64,000 nucleotides of DNA from Clostridia bacterium (lineage in GTDB: Bacteria; Bacillota; Clostridia; Lachnospirales; Lachnospiraceae), in contig QKJQ01000013.1 of the NCBI GenBank assembly GCA_003249225.1, positions 1 through 64,000 of the forward strand. The letters run 5' to 3'. Shown piece by piece: positions 35,402 through 44,594 of the stretch (the stretch's first letter is position 1; every line of letters starts with the position of its first letter). Both the position numbers and the translations under genes were made by a program. The notes beneath the pieces were generated by a model. The model saw only the letters and a program-made list of their open reading frames with translations. It was not told the origin of the DNA and ran no database searches.

Positions 35402-36640
35402 TTACTTATTCCTGTTTTTCTGCAGGAATTCAGGAATTTTAATTCCGCCTTCTTTATTAGCCGCCGATGGTGCTGATGGCTGTTGTATGGAACCCGAACT
35501 AAACGTCGGCATAGTCTTGGTTGGTGATGGTGACGTTGTAGGTGCCGCTGATGGTGCCGGAGTTGGTGACTGCTGCGGTCTGTACGTATGAGCTGGTTGG
35601 GAATACTGCGGCTGTTGGAACGTCGGAGTTTTTACTGCCGGATTTCCCGATCTTAAGAATTCCGGAGTTTTAATCGACGCATATTTTGTTCCGTCCGTTA
35701 ATCCAGTTGCTATAACCGTTATGGTCGCATAATCCGGTGCCGAATCATCAAACATAGCACCAAATATTATATTCGCAGATTCTCCAGCAAGCTCCTGAAC
35801 ATAGGTCGCTGCTTCATTAGCCTCAAGCAAACTGATATCTCCGGAGAAGTTGATAATCACATGACTTGCACCTTCAATTGTTGTCTCCAGTAATGGACTT
35901 GTTATTGCCTGCTTAACAGCATCAATACATTTATCATCACCAGTTCCCACACCAATACCAATGTGTGCAACTCCCTTATTCTTCATAACTGTCTGAACAT
36001 CAGCAAAGTCAAGGTTGATCAGTCCAGGTACGTTGATCAGATCAGTAATTCCCTGAACACCTTGCTGAAGTACTTCATCCGCTTTACGAAGTGCATCCGG
36101 CATTGTTGTTCTTCTGTCTACGATCTGTATTAATTTATCGTTCGGAATCACAATCAAAGTATCTACACTGTCCTTCAATCTGTCAATACCACTGATTGCA
36201 TTGCTCATACGCTGTTTTGCTTCAAATTTAAAAGGTTTGGTCACAATACCTACAGTAAGAATGCCAAGACTTCTCGAAATCTCAGCTATTACAGGAGCTG
36301 CTCCGGTTCCGGTTCCACCTCCCATACCACAGGTCACAAAGAGCATATCAGCTCCCTTGATCACATCTGTCAGCTCATCCCGGCTTTCTTCAGCCGCTTT
36401 TTCCCCAATCTCTGGTACCGCTCCCGCACCAAGTCCCTTTGTAAGCTTTTCCCCAATCTGAATACATGTAGGCGCTTTACAATTCTTTAAATGTTGTTTA
36501 TCTGTATTTACACATACAAATTCAACGCCTTGTATGTTCTCTTCTATCATTCGATTTACTGCATTGTTACCTGCACCGCCTACTCCTACGACTACAATCT
36601 TAGCTGCGGATTCCGATTCATTCATCTTAATCTCAAGCAA
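35402..36640 (-). CDS. ftsZ: Cell division protein FtsZ
   Basis: Tubulin-like GTPase that forms the division ring. The 412-residue protein has the GTP-binding signature [12 protein letters not shown] (about 105-116) and the NxDxxD-type loop LINLDFADV. After residue 322 comes a Pro/Ser/Thr/Gln-rich linker, then the conserved C-terminal peptide IKIPEFLQ (400-407) that binds partners. A near copy, IKTPEFLR, lies at 323-330 where the linker begins. The start is TTG 36640, seven bases after a perfect [24 protein letters not shown] follows. It has its own strong promoter and terminator. Confidence 0.97.
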   Translation of the reverse strand: MLEIKMNESESAAKIVVVGVGGAGNNAVNRMIEENIQGVEFVCVNTDKQHLKNCKAPTCIQIGEKLTKGLGAGAVPEIGEKAAEESRDELTDVIKGADMLFVTCGMGGGTGTGAAPVIAEISRSLGILTVGIVTKPFKFEAKQRMSNAISGIDRLKDSVDTLIVIPNDKLIQIVDRRTTMPDALRKADEVLQQGVQGITDLINVPGLINLDFADVQTVMKNKGVAHIGIGVGTGDDKCIDAVKQAITSPLLETTIEGASHVIINFSGDISLLEANEAATYVQELAGESANIIFGAMFDDSAPDYATITVIATGLTDGTKYASIKTPEFLRSGNPAVKTPTFQQPQYSQPAHTYRPQQSPTPAPSAAPTTSPSPTKTMPTFSSGSIQQPSAPSAANKEGGIKIPEFLQKNRNK

Positions 36641-36732
36641 GGTTATTCCTCCTTCACAATACTCGCTCCACTCCCTTATGGGACGAATTGCCTGTACTAC
36701 ATCTTGTATGTGTTCACTTACCCCTATACTAT

Positions 36733-36761
36733 ATAATATAGATAAAACATAAAATAATCAA
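36733..36761 (-). promoter_or_regulatory. Promoter of ftsZ
   Basis: On the minus strand: -35 TTGATT (36756-36761), 17-base spacer, -10 TATTAT (36733-36738), about 93 bases upstream of the TTG start. ftsZ can thus be expressed apart from the rest of the cluster. Confidence 0.75.
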
Positions 36762-36787
36762 GCATTATTTTCTTATTTTAATTATTT

Positions 36788-37525
36788 TTATTCAATTGGT
36801 TTTGCTATGATTCTGTCCCCCTCCGATTCATAATTTCTCATATCCAGCGACATTTTTCCATCCGGCAGAGTTGTCAGAATGGATGGCAGTTCCGACAGCG
36901 GAACATCGTACATATCACGCTTTCCCAGATATACAATCTTTTCACCGCAATACAGTACCACCTCATCATCTTTTTGAAAATGAATTTGCTCAACGGAAAG
37001 ATCATACATTTCAATCAGCTTGACCAGACCCAGAAGAACATCATATAATTTCTGATCCTGTATCTGAAGTTCTTCATACATAATAATCTGTTGAAAATCA
37101 AGACCGGTCACAAGCGGCACATTAACTGGTACATCCTTTGAACATTCAACTATAACACCATCTTTGTCGAAATACATATAATCACCCATAAATGATATAC
37201 AGCCGGTTATTCTCTTTTCATATACATAAACTGTAATTGAGTTTCTATCATCAAGTACCGGATCCAGATATTCTACAAACGGTATTGCATCCTGTTTCAC
37301 AAAATGATATCTCAGATAGAGTAAGACCGCATACTTGTCAAGAGGACTTGCAATGACCTTCTCTTTTATCTCCTCATCCGTGTAATGTACAGAACCTTTC
37401 ACTTGAAAATTCTCCAGCTTGCATGAAGTAAGGAACCAAAGCAGTGTGCCTCCTATAATTACCACGAGCAGAACAAACACTGTTAAACGCACTCTATTAA
37501 GTTTTGTATTCTTTCCCTGTTTCAT
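36788..37525 (-). CDS. ftsQ: Cell division protein FtsQ/DivIB
   Basis: Bitopic divisome protein that bridges early and late division proteins. The 245-residue product has a short basic cytoplasmic tail, one membrane helix (about residues 12-32), then a POTRA domain (LENFQVKGSVHYTDEEIKEKV) and the FtsQ beta domain. Start 37525 follows GAGGAAG in its leader. It lies 67 bases after ftsW with no murG between them and just upstream of the ftsZ promoter. Confidence 0.9.
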   Translation of the reverse strand: MKQGKNTKLNRVRLTVFVLLVVIIGGTLLWFLTSCKLENFQVKGSVHYTDEEIKEKVIASPLDKYAVLLYLRYHFVKQDAIPFVEYLDPVLDDRNSITVYVYEKRITGCISFMGDYMYFDKDGVIVECSKDVPVNVPLVTGLDFQQIIMYEELQIQDQKLYDVLLGLVKLIEMYDLSVEQIHFQKDDEVVLYCGEKIVYLGKRDMYDVPLSELPSILTTLPDGKMSLDMRNYESEGDRIIAKPIE

Positions 37526-37592
37526 CCTGCTTCTTCCTCATTCCACCCTTCTGATCCTATTATTCCTGTCACTTACTGCGCACATAATTTTG

Positions 37593-38744
37593 TTATCCGT
37601 AACGTTCTCGCTTAATTCTATTCGATACACTGAGAACCAGCCCCATCTCGATAAGCAGAACCATCAGAGAGCTTCCTCCGTAGCTGATAAATGGAAGTGT
37701 AATTCCAGTCGAAGGAATTGAGTTGGTCACGACGGCCACGTTCATAATTACCTGTACAGAAATATGTATCATTACACCAACCGCTATCATGCTTCCATAT
37801 AAATCTTCCGCATTCGATGCAATAACACACAGCCTCCAGATCAAAAGCAAAAAAAGCATAAGAATTGCAATTGCACCAAAGATGCCCAGTTCTTCACATA
37901 TAACTGAAAAAATCATATCATTGTGCGCCTCTGGAATATAGCCCAGTTTTTGCATACTGTTCCCCAGACCCACACCGAACATTCCTCCGGAAGCAATGGC
38001 ATATAGGGCTTGTCTTATCTGGTAACCATTTTCGTTGGTGTCAATGTTCAGCCAGATATCAATTCGGTCACTACGGTAGTCAACCAAAACAATAAAAAGC
38101 ACCGCTGCGGCTATGGCCGCCAATCCAAAGGCAATAAAATAAAGCTTTTTTTTGCTGGCTACAAACGACATTCCAAACATTAATGCCATAATAACAACTG
38201 CTGTACTCAGATTTTCTTTGGCAACAAGACCTGCGACAGGAGCAACGAACAAAAGGATCCGAATAAATCCGCCAATATGATCCAGTCGTTTCGGCGATAT
38301 GTAAATAATAAATGCGACCAGCAAAATAATGCATATTTTTGTGAGCTCTGACGGCTGAAGAGAAGCAAAGGTACCAAGCTTGATCCATCTTTCGGAACCA
38401 TTGGTCGTATCCCCTTTGAATGTTACAAAAACAAGCAGTACAATACAAAGAAGATATAATATGAAAATGGGACGAACTTTTATAATTGGCAGTTTTTTCA
38501 TATAAATATGATAATCAATCTTTGATACCAGAATCATAAAAGGAACACCCATTGCTGCAAACATTGCCTGACGCCGCAAATAGAGAGTCGGATCATTATA
38601 ATATTTCAAAGCATTATAAGAACTAGTGCTATAGATCATGATCAGACCAAAGCATACCATAAAACAGATCAAGAATAACAAACTGTAATCATAATAACCT
38701 TTTGCATGTTTCTCTTTTGCAGATACGACAACTTCTTCATCCAT
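37593..38744 (-). CDS. ftsW: SEDS-family peptidoglycan polymerase FtsW
   Basis: Polymerises lipid II into glycan strands with a partner penicillin-binding protein at the septum. The 383-residue protein has about ten membrane segments and the SEDS signatures QPSELTKI, PEAHNDMIFSVICEELG and PFISYGGSS near the C-terminus. The related SpoVE has the same fold; the position in the dcw cluster does not decide between them. Start 38744 has GAGG ten bases upstream. A dispersed hairpin element lies in the 50-base gap after murD. Confidence 0.94.
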   Translation of the reverse strand: MDEEVVVSAKEKHAKGYYDYSLLFLICFMVCFGLIMIYSTSSYNALKYYNDPTLYLRRQAMFAAMGVPFMILVSKIDYHIYMKKLPIIKVRPIFILYLLCIVLLVFVTFKGDTTNGSERWIKLGTFASLQPSELTKICIILLVAFIIYISPKRLDHIGGFIRILLFVAPVAGLVAKENLSTAVVIMALMFGMSFVASKKKLYFIAFGLAAIAAAVLFIVLVDYRSDRIDIWLNIDTNENGYQIRQALYAIASGGMFGVGLGNSMQKLGYIPEAHNDMIFSVICEELGIFGAIAILMLFLLLIWRLCVIASNAEDLYGSMIAVGVMIHISVQVIMNVAVVTNSIPSTGITLPFISYGGSSLMVLLIEMGLVLSVSNRIKRERYG

Positions 38745-38763
38745 TCAAAATAATCCTCATTTC

Positions 38764-38781
38764 TGCGTCTTTCTTTACGCA
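38764..38781 (-). repeat. Dispersed hairpin leader element (core only) upstream of ftsW
   Basis: On the minus strand TGCGT, loop AAAGAAAG, ACGCA (38777-38781 with 38764-38768) is followed by GAAATGAGG, which includes the ribosome binding site. The CTTGATA prefix is missing. Stem arms have the T/A variant seen upstream of cmk. Confidence 0.55.
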
Positions 38782-38794
38782 AAACACTTTTTTG

Positions 38795-40153
38795 TTATTG
38801 AATTGCGTTGACCAGGTCCTTAAATATCTGTCCCCGTTCTTCATAATTCTTAAACATCCCCCAGCTCGCACAACAAGGGGACAGCAATACAGACTCACCC
38901 TCTTCTGCATTCTTCTTACAGAACTCAACGGCTTCTTCCATACTTTCTACCATAACAGTGTCATAAAAGCCATTTTTATGTGCTGCTTTTTCGATTTTCT
39001 CTCTTGTCTGTCCCATTAGCACAAGGTACTTTATCTTACCTTCAAAAGCCTGAATCCACTCGTCATAGTCAGAACCTTTATCATACCCTCCACCAATTAG
39101 GAGCGTTCTGGTTTTCATCGCCTGAACCGCCTTAATGGATGCATCCGGATTTGTCCCTTTTGAATCATTATAATAAGCAACACCATTCTTTGTGGTAACA
39201 TATTCTATTCTGTGCTCGAATGCTTTAAACGTTGTAAGTGCTTTGTGTATTGATTCCATCGGAACGTGAAATGTAATTGCTGCTCCTATCGCTGCCATTG
39301 CATTTTCATAGCTGTGTTTTCCAAAAATTTTCATCTCATCTACATTACAAACGATAATAATCTCACCATCTTTTGCGTATTTGATCTGTTCATCTTCGTA
39401 ATATAGCCCTTCGGAGAGTACCGTACTTGAGGAGAACCAGATAACATTACAGGCAAGCTCTTTTCCTCTTTCACGAAGTGCAGGATCATCGTAGTTCAGT
39501 ATGCAGGTATCTTCTGCTGTCTGATTTTTTGTTATGTTCATCTTTGCATCAATATATGCATCCATTGTATGATGACGATTCAGATGGTCTGGCGTAATAT
39601 TTAAGATCATACTGACATTCGGTCTGAACTCAAGAATGGTCTCCAGCTGAAAACTGCTCATCTCTGCCACAGTTACTGATTCGTCGTTTGTATTCTTAAC
39701 GTATTCGGTGTAGGGAAGTCCTATATTACCAACAACAAAAACATCCTTAAAATAGGTCTTCATAATCTCACCGGTCAATGCTGTCGTTGTCGTTTTCCCG
39801 TTCGTTCCAGTCACCGCTGCAAGTTTTCCCTTCGCAAACTTATAAGCGAGTTCTATCTCTCCCATAACAGGAATCTGAAGCTCTTTCATCTTCAGTATCA
39901 TAGGAATATCCATAGGCACACCTGGACTGACAATGACAAAATCAAGTTCCTGATACACTTCTTCCGGCAGCTCTTTTCCAATCATAATCTCCCCTGTAAA
40001 ACCAGGAAGCTGCGAAAGAATCTCGCTTTTCAAAAGAGTATCCTTTGCATCAAAAAGAATTACATCCGCTTTTTCATCCATAAGTAATTTTGTTGCAGCG
40101 ACTCCGCTTATACCGGCGCCTACGACCAAAATTTTTTTATCAGCGAATTCCAT
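38795..40153 (-). CDS. murD: UDP-N-acetylmuramoylalanine-D-glutamate ligase
   Basis: Adds D-glutamate to UDP-MurNAc-L-Ala in peptidoglycan precursor synthesis. The 452-residue protein has the N-terminal dinucleotide-like VVGAGISGVAATKLL, the ATP loop VTGTNGKTTTT (114-124) and the Mur-ligase segments NITPDHLNRH and YYNDSKGTNPDA. Start MEFADKKI at 40153 has GAGG five bases upstream; in-frame codons further up are the dispersed element. mraY, which usually precedes murD, is absent; the gap before it holds a hairpin and the element. Confidence 0.96.
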   Translation of the reverse strand: MEFADKKILVVGAGISGVAATKLLMDEKADVILFDAKDTLLKSEILSQLPGFTGEIMIGKELPEEVYQELDFVIVSPGVPMDIPMILKMKELQIPVMGEIELAYKFAKGKLAAVTGTNGKTTTTALTGEIMKTYFKDVFVVGNIGLPYTEYVKNTNDESVTVAEMSSFQLETILEFRPNVSMILNITPDHLNRHHTMDAYIDAKMNITKNQTAEDTCILNYDDPALRERGKELACNVIWFSSSTVLSEGLYYEDEQIKYAKDGEIIIVCNVDEMKIFGKHSYENAMAAIGAAITFHVPMESIHKALTTFKAFEHRIEYVTTKNGVAYYNDSKGTNPDASIKAVQAMKTRTLLIGGGYDKGSDYDEWIQAFEGKIKYLVLMGQTREKIEKAAHKNGFYDTVMVESMEEAVEFCKKNAEEGESVLLSPCCASWGMFKNYEERGQIFKDLVNAIQ

Positions 40154-40168
40154 TTCAACCTCATTCCC

Positions 40169-40190
40169 GTGCCTTAAAGCACATATCAAG
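40169..40190 (-). repeat. Dispersed hairpin leader element upstream of murD
   Basis: On the minus strand CTTGATATGTGC, loop TTTAAG, GCACGGGAATGAGG. The stem is GTGC/GCAC (40179-40182 with 40169-40172), in contrast to the GCGC/GCGC stem before the beta-CASP nuclease gene: a matched change on both arms. Confidence 0.65.
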
Positions 40191-40214
40191 ACTTAAAATC
40201 ATAAAGTATGCAAT

Positions 40215-40243
40215 AAAAAAGTATTGTTCACGAACGAGTGAAC
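40215..40243 (-). terminator. Possible terminator or attenuator between the penicillin-binding protein gene and murD
   Basis: GTTCAC (40226-40231) pairs with GTGAAC (40238-40243), loop of six; on the minus strand a run of six Ts begins five bases later. The stem is short, so termination may be partial. Confidence 0.45.
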
Positions 40244-40389
40244 CCGTCCTGTTTATTATCATTATCTCTCGGATGATTATATGTCATCTCTTCTTTAAAA
40301 TCAACTGGTTGTTACAAGAAGAAAATTACAAATTACCAGCATTTTCCCAGTTTACTGTTATGTCATGCATTTGCCTTCCAGAAATTCCT

Positions 40390-42288
40390 TTAATCTTCTG
40401 TCATTTCAGGAATTGCATCCGTATTTTCTTCATCGGTAACCGATTCATCCTCAGGGTAATCGACGTGATAATTAATCTCTCCATCCGGATATATACCAAG
40501 GTGCGGCAAAATATCTTCCAGTATTTCACTGGAAAGCGTTGTAGCAAAATAGCTGCTTGCAAAGTAGGTTTCATCGACCGGTGTATCAATGACTGTATAA
40601 ATAATATATTGAGGATCATTTGTCGGTACAACACCGATAAACGATACAACATATTTTTTATCGGCTCTTGGAAGCTTTTGTGCCGTTCCGGTCTTACCAC
40701 CGATCAGATACCCATCGACCTGAGCATGTATGGCAGTACCCGCTTCAACTGTCTCATAAAATGCATTCAGCAAAAAATCAGAAGTCTCTTTTGTAATTGT
40801 TTCTCTTACTAGAATTGGATCGATTTCCGTTACAATGGCTCCATCATCACTTTGAATCTCTTTCACAACGTGTGGTTGATAATAGTATCCGCCATTGACC
40901 AGTGAACAGAAAGCCGAAGCCATCTGAACCATCGAAACATTAAAGGATTGTCCAAAACTGCTGGTGGCAAGCTCAGTTTCATTTAAATCTTTTACATCCA
41001 TTAAGATACCGCTGCTTTCGCCAGGCAGATCAACACCTGTTTTTGAACCAAATCCAAAACTCTGCTGATACATCTTAAAAAGATCACGTCCCTCAAGTTC
41101 ACCAATTTCCATCAATGCACTGTTGCAGGATTTCATGATTGCCTCTGTTAACGTAAGCCAGCCATGCCCGCTTTTATTGTTGCAGTATATTTTCCATCCG
41201 CCTTTGATCTCATATCCCGGACAATAGAATTTCTGATCAGGCTCGATCAGATTCTCTTCAAGTGCTGCTGCTATCGTATATGGCTTAAATGTTGATCCCG
41301 GTTCATACGTATCACTGATACAAAAATTTCTCCAGATCGTATTGAGTGCATTGTACTGTTCTTCTTCTGACATCGCATCAATTTCTGCCTGGGTGTACCA
41401 TGCTGTTAAATCTCTTGGCTGATTCAGGTTATATTCCTCATTGGATGTCATGGCAATAATTTCACCGTTGTTTGGATTCATGACAATAACGCCTATGTTA
41501 CTGCATTCCTTGCTTTCCAAAAATCCTTCTACATGTTTTTCAACAAGTGACTGGATCGTCGCATCAATGGTAAGGACCAGTGAACTTCCGTTCTCGGCCT
41601 CCTTGGTCACTTTCTGCAGGTTCAGTTCCGAATCATAATAACCATAGGTTCTTCCATTGGTTCCATTCAAGATATCGTTATAATATTCTTCAACGCCCCA
41701 TGTACCAACATTGCCGGAATTCGTGAAGCCTATGATTCTGGAAGCAAGACTGTCATAGGGATAAGTTCTGACATATTCTTCTTCGAACCATACACCTTTC
41801 ACGTACTTATTACCATCCGCAATAGCTTCATAAGCAAGCACGTTGGTAATTGTCTCGCCTTTTTTTAATATATAATACTGGCTGTCCGGTTTTTCGTCCA
41901 GAATTGCCTTAATCTCTGCTTCGTCAAATCCAAACACTGAACACAAGGCTTCCATGGAAGGTTCATAGTAATATTCACTTGTCAGAAAAACCTTACAGTC
42001 CAGTATAATATTGTATACTTTTTCGCTTTTTGCAAGCACCATACCATTGCTGTCATATATCGTGCCTCTTTGATATGGTACCGTTGAAGTTACATAACTT
42101 TGCTGTTCAAGAACTCTTTTCTTATATGCCTCACCATCTGCTTTATTAATATAAACAAGCCGTACTGCCAATAAAGCAATACAAGCCAAAACAACGCAGA
42201 ATACAAGCAATAACTTTGCCTGCATTTTTGCAGTAAATTGTTTTGGCTGTTTTTTTCTCTTCTTTTTTCTTTCTGTAATCACAGTCAA
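40390..42288 (-). CDS. Class B penicillin-binding protein (FtsI/SpoVD type)
   Basis: Septal transpeptidase that crosslinks peptidoglycan outside the membrane. The 632-residue protein has a lysine-rich cytoplasmic tail, one membrane helix (about 25-45), a dimerisation domain starting PYQRGTIYDSNG, and the transpeptidase motifs STFK (Ser332), SCN (387-389) and KTG (532-534). There is no PASTA domain, unlike B. subtilis SpoVD and Pbp2B. The start is TTG 42288 or GTG 42282; both follow an AGGAAGG site close to the stop of the FtsL-like gene. It is the expected partner of FtsW. Confidence 0.93.
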   Translation of the reverse strand: MTVITERKKKRKKQPKQFTAKMQAKLLLVFCVVLACIALLAVRLVYINKADGEAYKKRVLEQQSYVTSTVPYQRGTIYDSNGMVLAKSEKVYNIILDCKVFLTSEYYYEPSMEALCSVFGFDEAEIKAILDEKPDSQYYILKKGETITNVLAYEAIADGNKYVKGVWFEEEYVRTYPYDSLASRIIGFTNSGNVGTWGVEEYYNDILNGTNGRTYGYYDSELNLQKVTKEAENGSSLVLTIDATIQSLVEKHVEGFLESKECSNIGVIVMNPNNGEIIAMTSNEEYNLNQPRDLTAWYTQAEIDAMSEEEQYNALNTIWRNFCISDTYEPGSTFKPYTIAAALEENLIEPDQKFYCPGYEIKGGWKIYCNNKSGHGWLTLTEAIMKSCNSALMEIGELEGRDLFKMYQQSFGFGSKTGVDLPGESSGILMDVKDLNETELATSSFGQSFNVSMVQMASAFCSLVNGGYYYQPHVVKEIQSDDGAIVTEIDPILVRETITKETSDFLLNAFYETVEAGTAIHAQVDGYLIGGKTGTAQKLPRADKKYVVSFIGVVPTNDPQYIIYTVIDTPVDETYFASSYFATTLSSEILEDILPHLGIYPDGEINYHVDYPEDESVTDEENTDAIPEMTED

Positions 42289-42295
42289 ATCCTTC

Positions 42296-42868
42296 CTAAG
42301 GCATAATCATCGAAAGCAGTGTATTCATGTCAGCCTCCGGAATATCCCCGTATTGGCGCACATAGCCATCCGGATTTTCCTTATAGGAAAGCACTTGATT
42401 CTGATTCGGAAAAACCATTCCCAAATCAACGACTGCTGTTTGATAAATATAATCCAAATCGACTGCAGATGCAAGTAAATTATAGGTAGCATCATTACGG
42501 TCTTTTAAATCATCAAGGTCGCTCTGTGTAGCTGCAATCTTCTTCTTCAGTTCAACAGTATCGGACTGTACTTTTAAATAAGAAACGCAGGTGCATAACG
42601 TAATAAGAATCGCTAGCATCATTATACTCATAGAAATAAAATCAACACCCTGGCGAACTTTAGGTCCTTTGGACGGCATAACGACCGGCTGATTTACCGG
42701 TGTATGTTCCGGTCTTTGCTGCGGAGCCACTTTGGGAACAGCCTGTGTCGCTGCATTGTTTCTGTATGCCGTACGGTAGTCAGGAACTTCCTGCAGCTTC
42801 CTTGCTGTATTACCATCTGTCCAATACTGATTATTCAGTTTTTGCTTTCCTGTTCTGTTCGCTTCCAT
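42296..42868 (-). CDS. FtsL/DivIC-like septum formation protein
   Basis: A 190-residue bitopic protein. A long polar N-terminal part rich in Asn/Gln/Pro (about 75 residues) is followed by one membrane helix (FISMSIMMLAILITLCTCVSY, about 77-97) and a coiled coil (VELKKKIAATQSDLDDLKDR), with a conserved short C-terminal part. Position between rsmH and the class B penicillin-binding protein is that of ftsL. The cytoplasmic part is unusually long for FtsL. Start 42868 has GGAGG six bases upstream. FtsL sequences diverge strongly, so the call leans on layout and place. Confidence 0.8.
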   Translation of the reverse strand: MEANRTGKQKLNNQYWTDGNTARKLQEVPDYRTAYRNNAATQAVPKVAPQQRPEHTPVNQPVVMPSKGPKVRQGVDFISMSIMMLAILITLCTCVSYLKVQSDTVELKKKIAATQSDLDDLKDRNDATYNLLASAVDLDYIYQTAVVDLGMVFPNQNQVLSYKENPDGYVRQYGDIPEADMNTLLSMIMP

Positions 42869-42885
42869 GCGCATCCTCCGACCTT

Positions 42886-43851
42886 TTATTGTTCTGCTTT
42901 TTCGAATACTCTTAACTTTGCACTTTTGGAGCGGCGGTTCATCTCAAGTTCTTCCGCCGTTGGCAATATCGGTTTTCTAGTAATAACCTTCCCTTTTGAT
43001 TTCCTGCCGCATACACACACCGGAAAACTCGGTGGACATATACAGGGATTTTCCATCTTTTTGAACTCCGTCTTCACAATTCTGTCTTCCAGTGAATGAA
43101 AGGTTATTATACAAAGTCTTCCACCCGGTGTCAGCAAATCGACCATATCCTCCAAGGTATCCTTCAACACTTCAAGTTCCCGATTCAATTCGATCCGTAT
43201 CGCCTGAAAGGTACGTTTTGCAGGATGTCCGAGTGTTTTTTGTATCTTCATTGGTATGGATGCTTTTATTATTTCAACCAATTCTGTTGTTGTTTCTATT
43301 TCTTTGCTCTTTCTGGCTGCAACGATGTGTTTTGCTATATTTTTCGCAAATGGATCTTCCCCGTATTCTTTAATAACACGGAACAATTCCATCTCTGGAT
43401 ATTCATTCACAATATCCTTTGCTGTTAGTTCCTGACGATTGTCCATTCTCATATCCAGTGGTGCATCTTCTTTGTAAGTAAAACCTCTGTCCGCTGTATT
43501 CAGCTGGTAGGAAGAAACACCAAGATCAAGCAGTATTCCGTTAACTTCTTTGATCTGAAGATTCTCCATAACCTTTTTAATATCACAGTAATTACTGCGC
43601 ACAACGGTAACTTTATCCTTGTACAAGTCAAGTTTTTGTGTTCCTGCAAAAATTGCATCTTCATCCTGGTCAATCCCGATGTATCTGCCTTTTTCGCTTA
43701 GGTTCCTGCAGATTTCAAAACCATGTCCTGCGCCGCCCATCGTACCATCCGCATATATTCCATCCGGATTTATATGAAGCATCTCGATCACTTCATCAAG
43801 CAGTACTGATATGTGTTTAAATTCGCTCTTGTTCTCCAGTGATTTATCCAT
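42886..43851 (-). CDS. rsmH: 16S rRNA (cytosine(1402)-N(4))-methyltransferase
   Basis: Methylates N4 of C1402 in 16S rRNA. The 321-residue protein has [15 protein letters not shown] at its start, the SAM site [10 protein letters not shown], and segments [22 protein letters not shown] and [10 protein letters not shown]. Start [10 protein letters not shown] at 43851 has AAGG five bases upstream; an ATG four codons earlier follows the dispersed element directly and has no ribosome binding site of its own. It is the second gene of the dcw cluster. Confidence 0.95.
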   Translation of the reverse strand: MDKSLENKSEFKHISVLLDEVIEMLHINPDGIYADGTMGGAGHGFEICRNLSEKGRYIGIDQDEDAIFAGTQKLDLYKDKVTVVRSNYCDIKKVMENLQIKEVNGILLDLGVSSYQLNTADRGFTYKEDAPLDMRMDNRQELTAKDIVNEYPEMELFRVIKEYGEDPFAKNIAKHIVAARKSKEIETTTELVEIIKASIPMKIQKTLGHPAKRTFQAIRIELNRELEVLKDTLEDMVDLLTPGGRLCIITFHSLEDRIVKTEFKKMENPCICPPSFPVCVCGRKSKGKVITRKPILPTAEELEMNRRSKSAKLRVFEKAEQ

Positions 43852-43866
43852 CTTTACCTTCATTTC

Positions 43867-43890
43867 TGCGCGAATAACGCACTTGTCAAG
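43867..43890 (-). repeat. Dispersed hairpin leader element upstream of rsmH
   Basis: On the minus strand CTTGACAAGTGCG, loop TTATT, CGCGCAGAAATGAAGG. The stem core is TGCG/CGCA (43878-43881 with 43867-43870), and the rsmH ribosome binding site follows. Confidence 0.6.
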
Positions 43891-43910
43891 TTGTGTCCGT
43901 ATCCAGCTCC

Positions 43911-44348
43911 TTATAAACTGATTCCGAACTCTGCTAACTCATCAGCAAGATCTTCCATATCACCATCGTCATTAATTACAGCTTCCAGTCTGTCTTTGCT
44001 CCAAAGTTCTATTTTATTTATGTTTCCTATGAATACAACATCCTTTAGCAAACCTGCTTTTTCACATAGTTCAGCGGGAATAACAATTCTCCCCTGTTTA
44101 TCAAGTTCTCCATCGGCTGCATTCATCATGAGTTTTCTTTTCATAATTCTAACTTTATTGGTACCGGGTAATTTGCGCAGACTCTCGCTGAGTTCTTCCC
44201 ATTCCGCCTCAGGGTATATATAGAGACACCCTTCCGCACCCAAAGTAATGGTAAATGAGTCTTCTCCAAGGCCGCTGCGAAGCTTTGCCGGAACAATTAT
44301 TCTGTTCTTTGCATCAATCGTATGATTGTATTTCCCTTTGAACTTCAA
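43911..44348 (-). CDS. mraZ: Transcriptional regulator MraZ
   Basis: AbrB-like DNA-binding protein that controls the division/cell-wall cluster. The 145-residue protein has the two MraZ repeats: [18 protein letters not shown] near the start and [16 protein letters not shown] near residue 80. The start is TTG 44348; the only nearby ATG upstream is out of frame and quickly stopped. The ribosome binding site is weak (GGGCGGTG). Four AGTGG boxes in the leader are probable binding sites for MraZ itself. Confidence 0.95.
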   Translation of the reverse strand: MKFKGKYNHTIDAKNRIIVPAKLRSGLGEDSFTITLGAEGCLYIYPEAEWEELSESLRKLPGTNKVRIMKRKLMMNAADGELDKQGRIVIPAELCEKAGLLKDVVFIGNINKIELWSKDRLEAVINDDGDMEDLADELAEFGISL

Positions 44349-44378
44349 ATTGCACCGCCCATCTGCAACAAAAACTCA

Positions 44379-44424
44379 CCACTTTCAACCACTTCTATGT
44401 ATTCTTACTCCACTTTGCTCCACT
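44379..44424 (-). promoter_or_regulatory. MraZ box array (four AGTGG boxes)
   Basis: AGTGG on the minus strand occurs at 44379-44383, 44389-44393, 44410-44414 and 44420-44424, so the start-to-start spacings are 10, 21 and 10 bases, all close to whole helical turns. They lie between the -10 hexamer and the mraZ start. Repeated short GTGG-type boxes at about 10-base spacing are the known form of MraZ operators. Confidence 0.75.
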
Positions 44425-44433
44425 CATAGGTGT

Positions 44434-44462
44434 ATGTTACACCCTTTTTCAGTAAAAATCAA
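44434..44462 (-). promoter_or_regulatory. Promoter of the mraZ-led division cluster
   Basis: On the minus strand: -35 TTGATT (44457-44462), 17-base spacer, -10 TAACAT (44434-44439). The MraZ boxes start ten bases downstream. Confidence 0.7.
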
Positions 44463-44472
44463 GTGTTTTGCG

Positions 44473-44521
44473 CAAAAAAAATAAGCAGAAAACGCTGAAT
44501 TTCTCAGTATTTTCTGCTTAT
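44473..44521 (-). terminator. Terminator of lgt
   Basis: ATAAGCAGAAAA (44481-44492) pairs with TTTTCTGCTTAT (44510-44521), with an inner CTGA/TCAG stem, and is followed by eight Ts on the minus strand. Confidence 0.93.
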
Positions 44522-44594
44522 TTTATGCTCTTTACAAGATATAGTGTCTCATAAAACAGAACCACAAAATCTAGTTTAATTTAATTGTGTTTTG

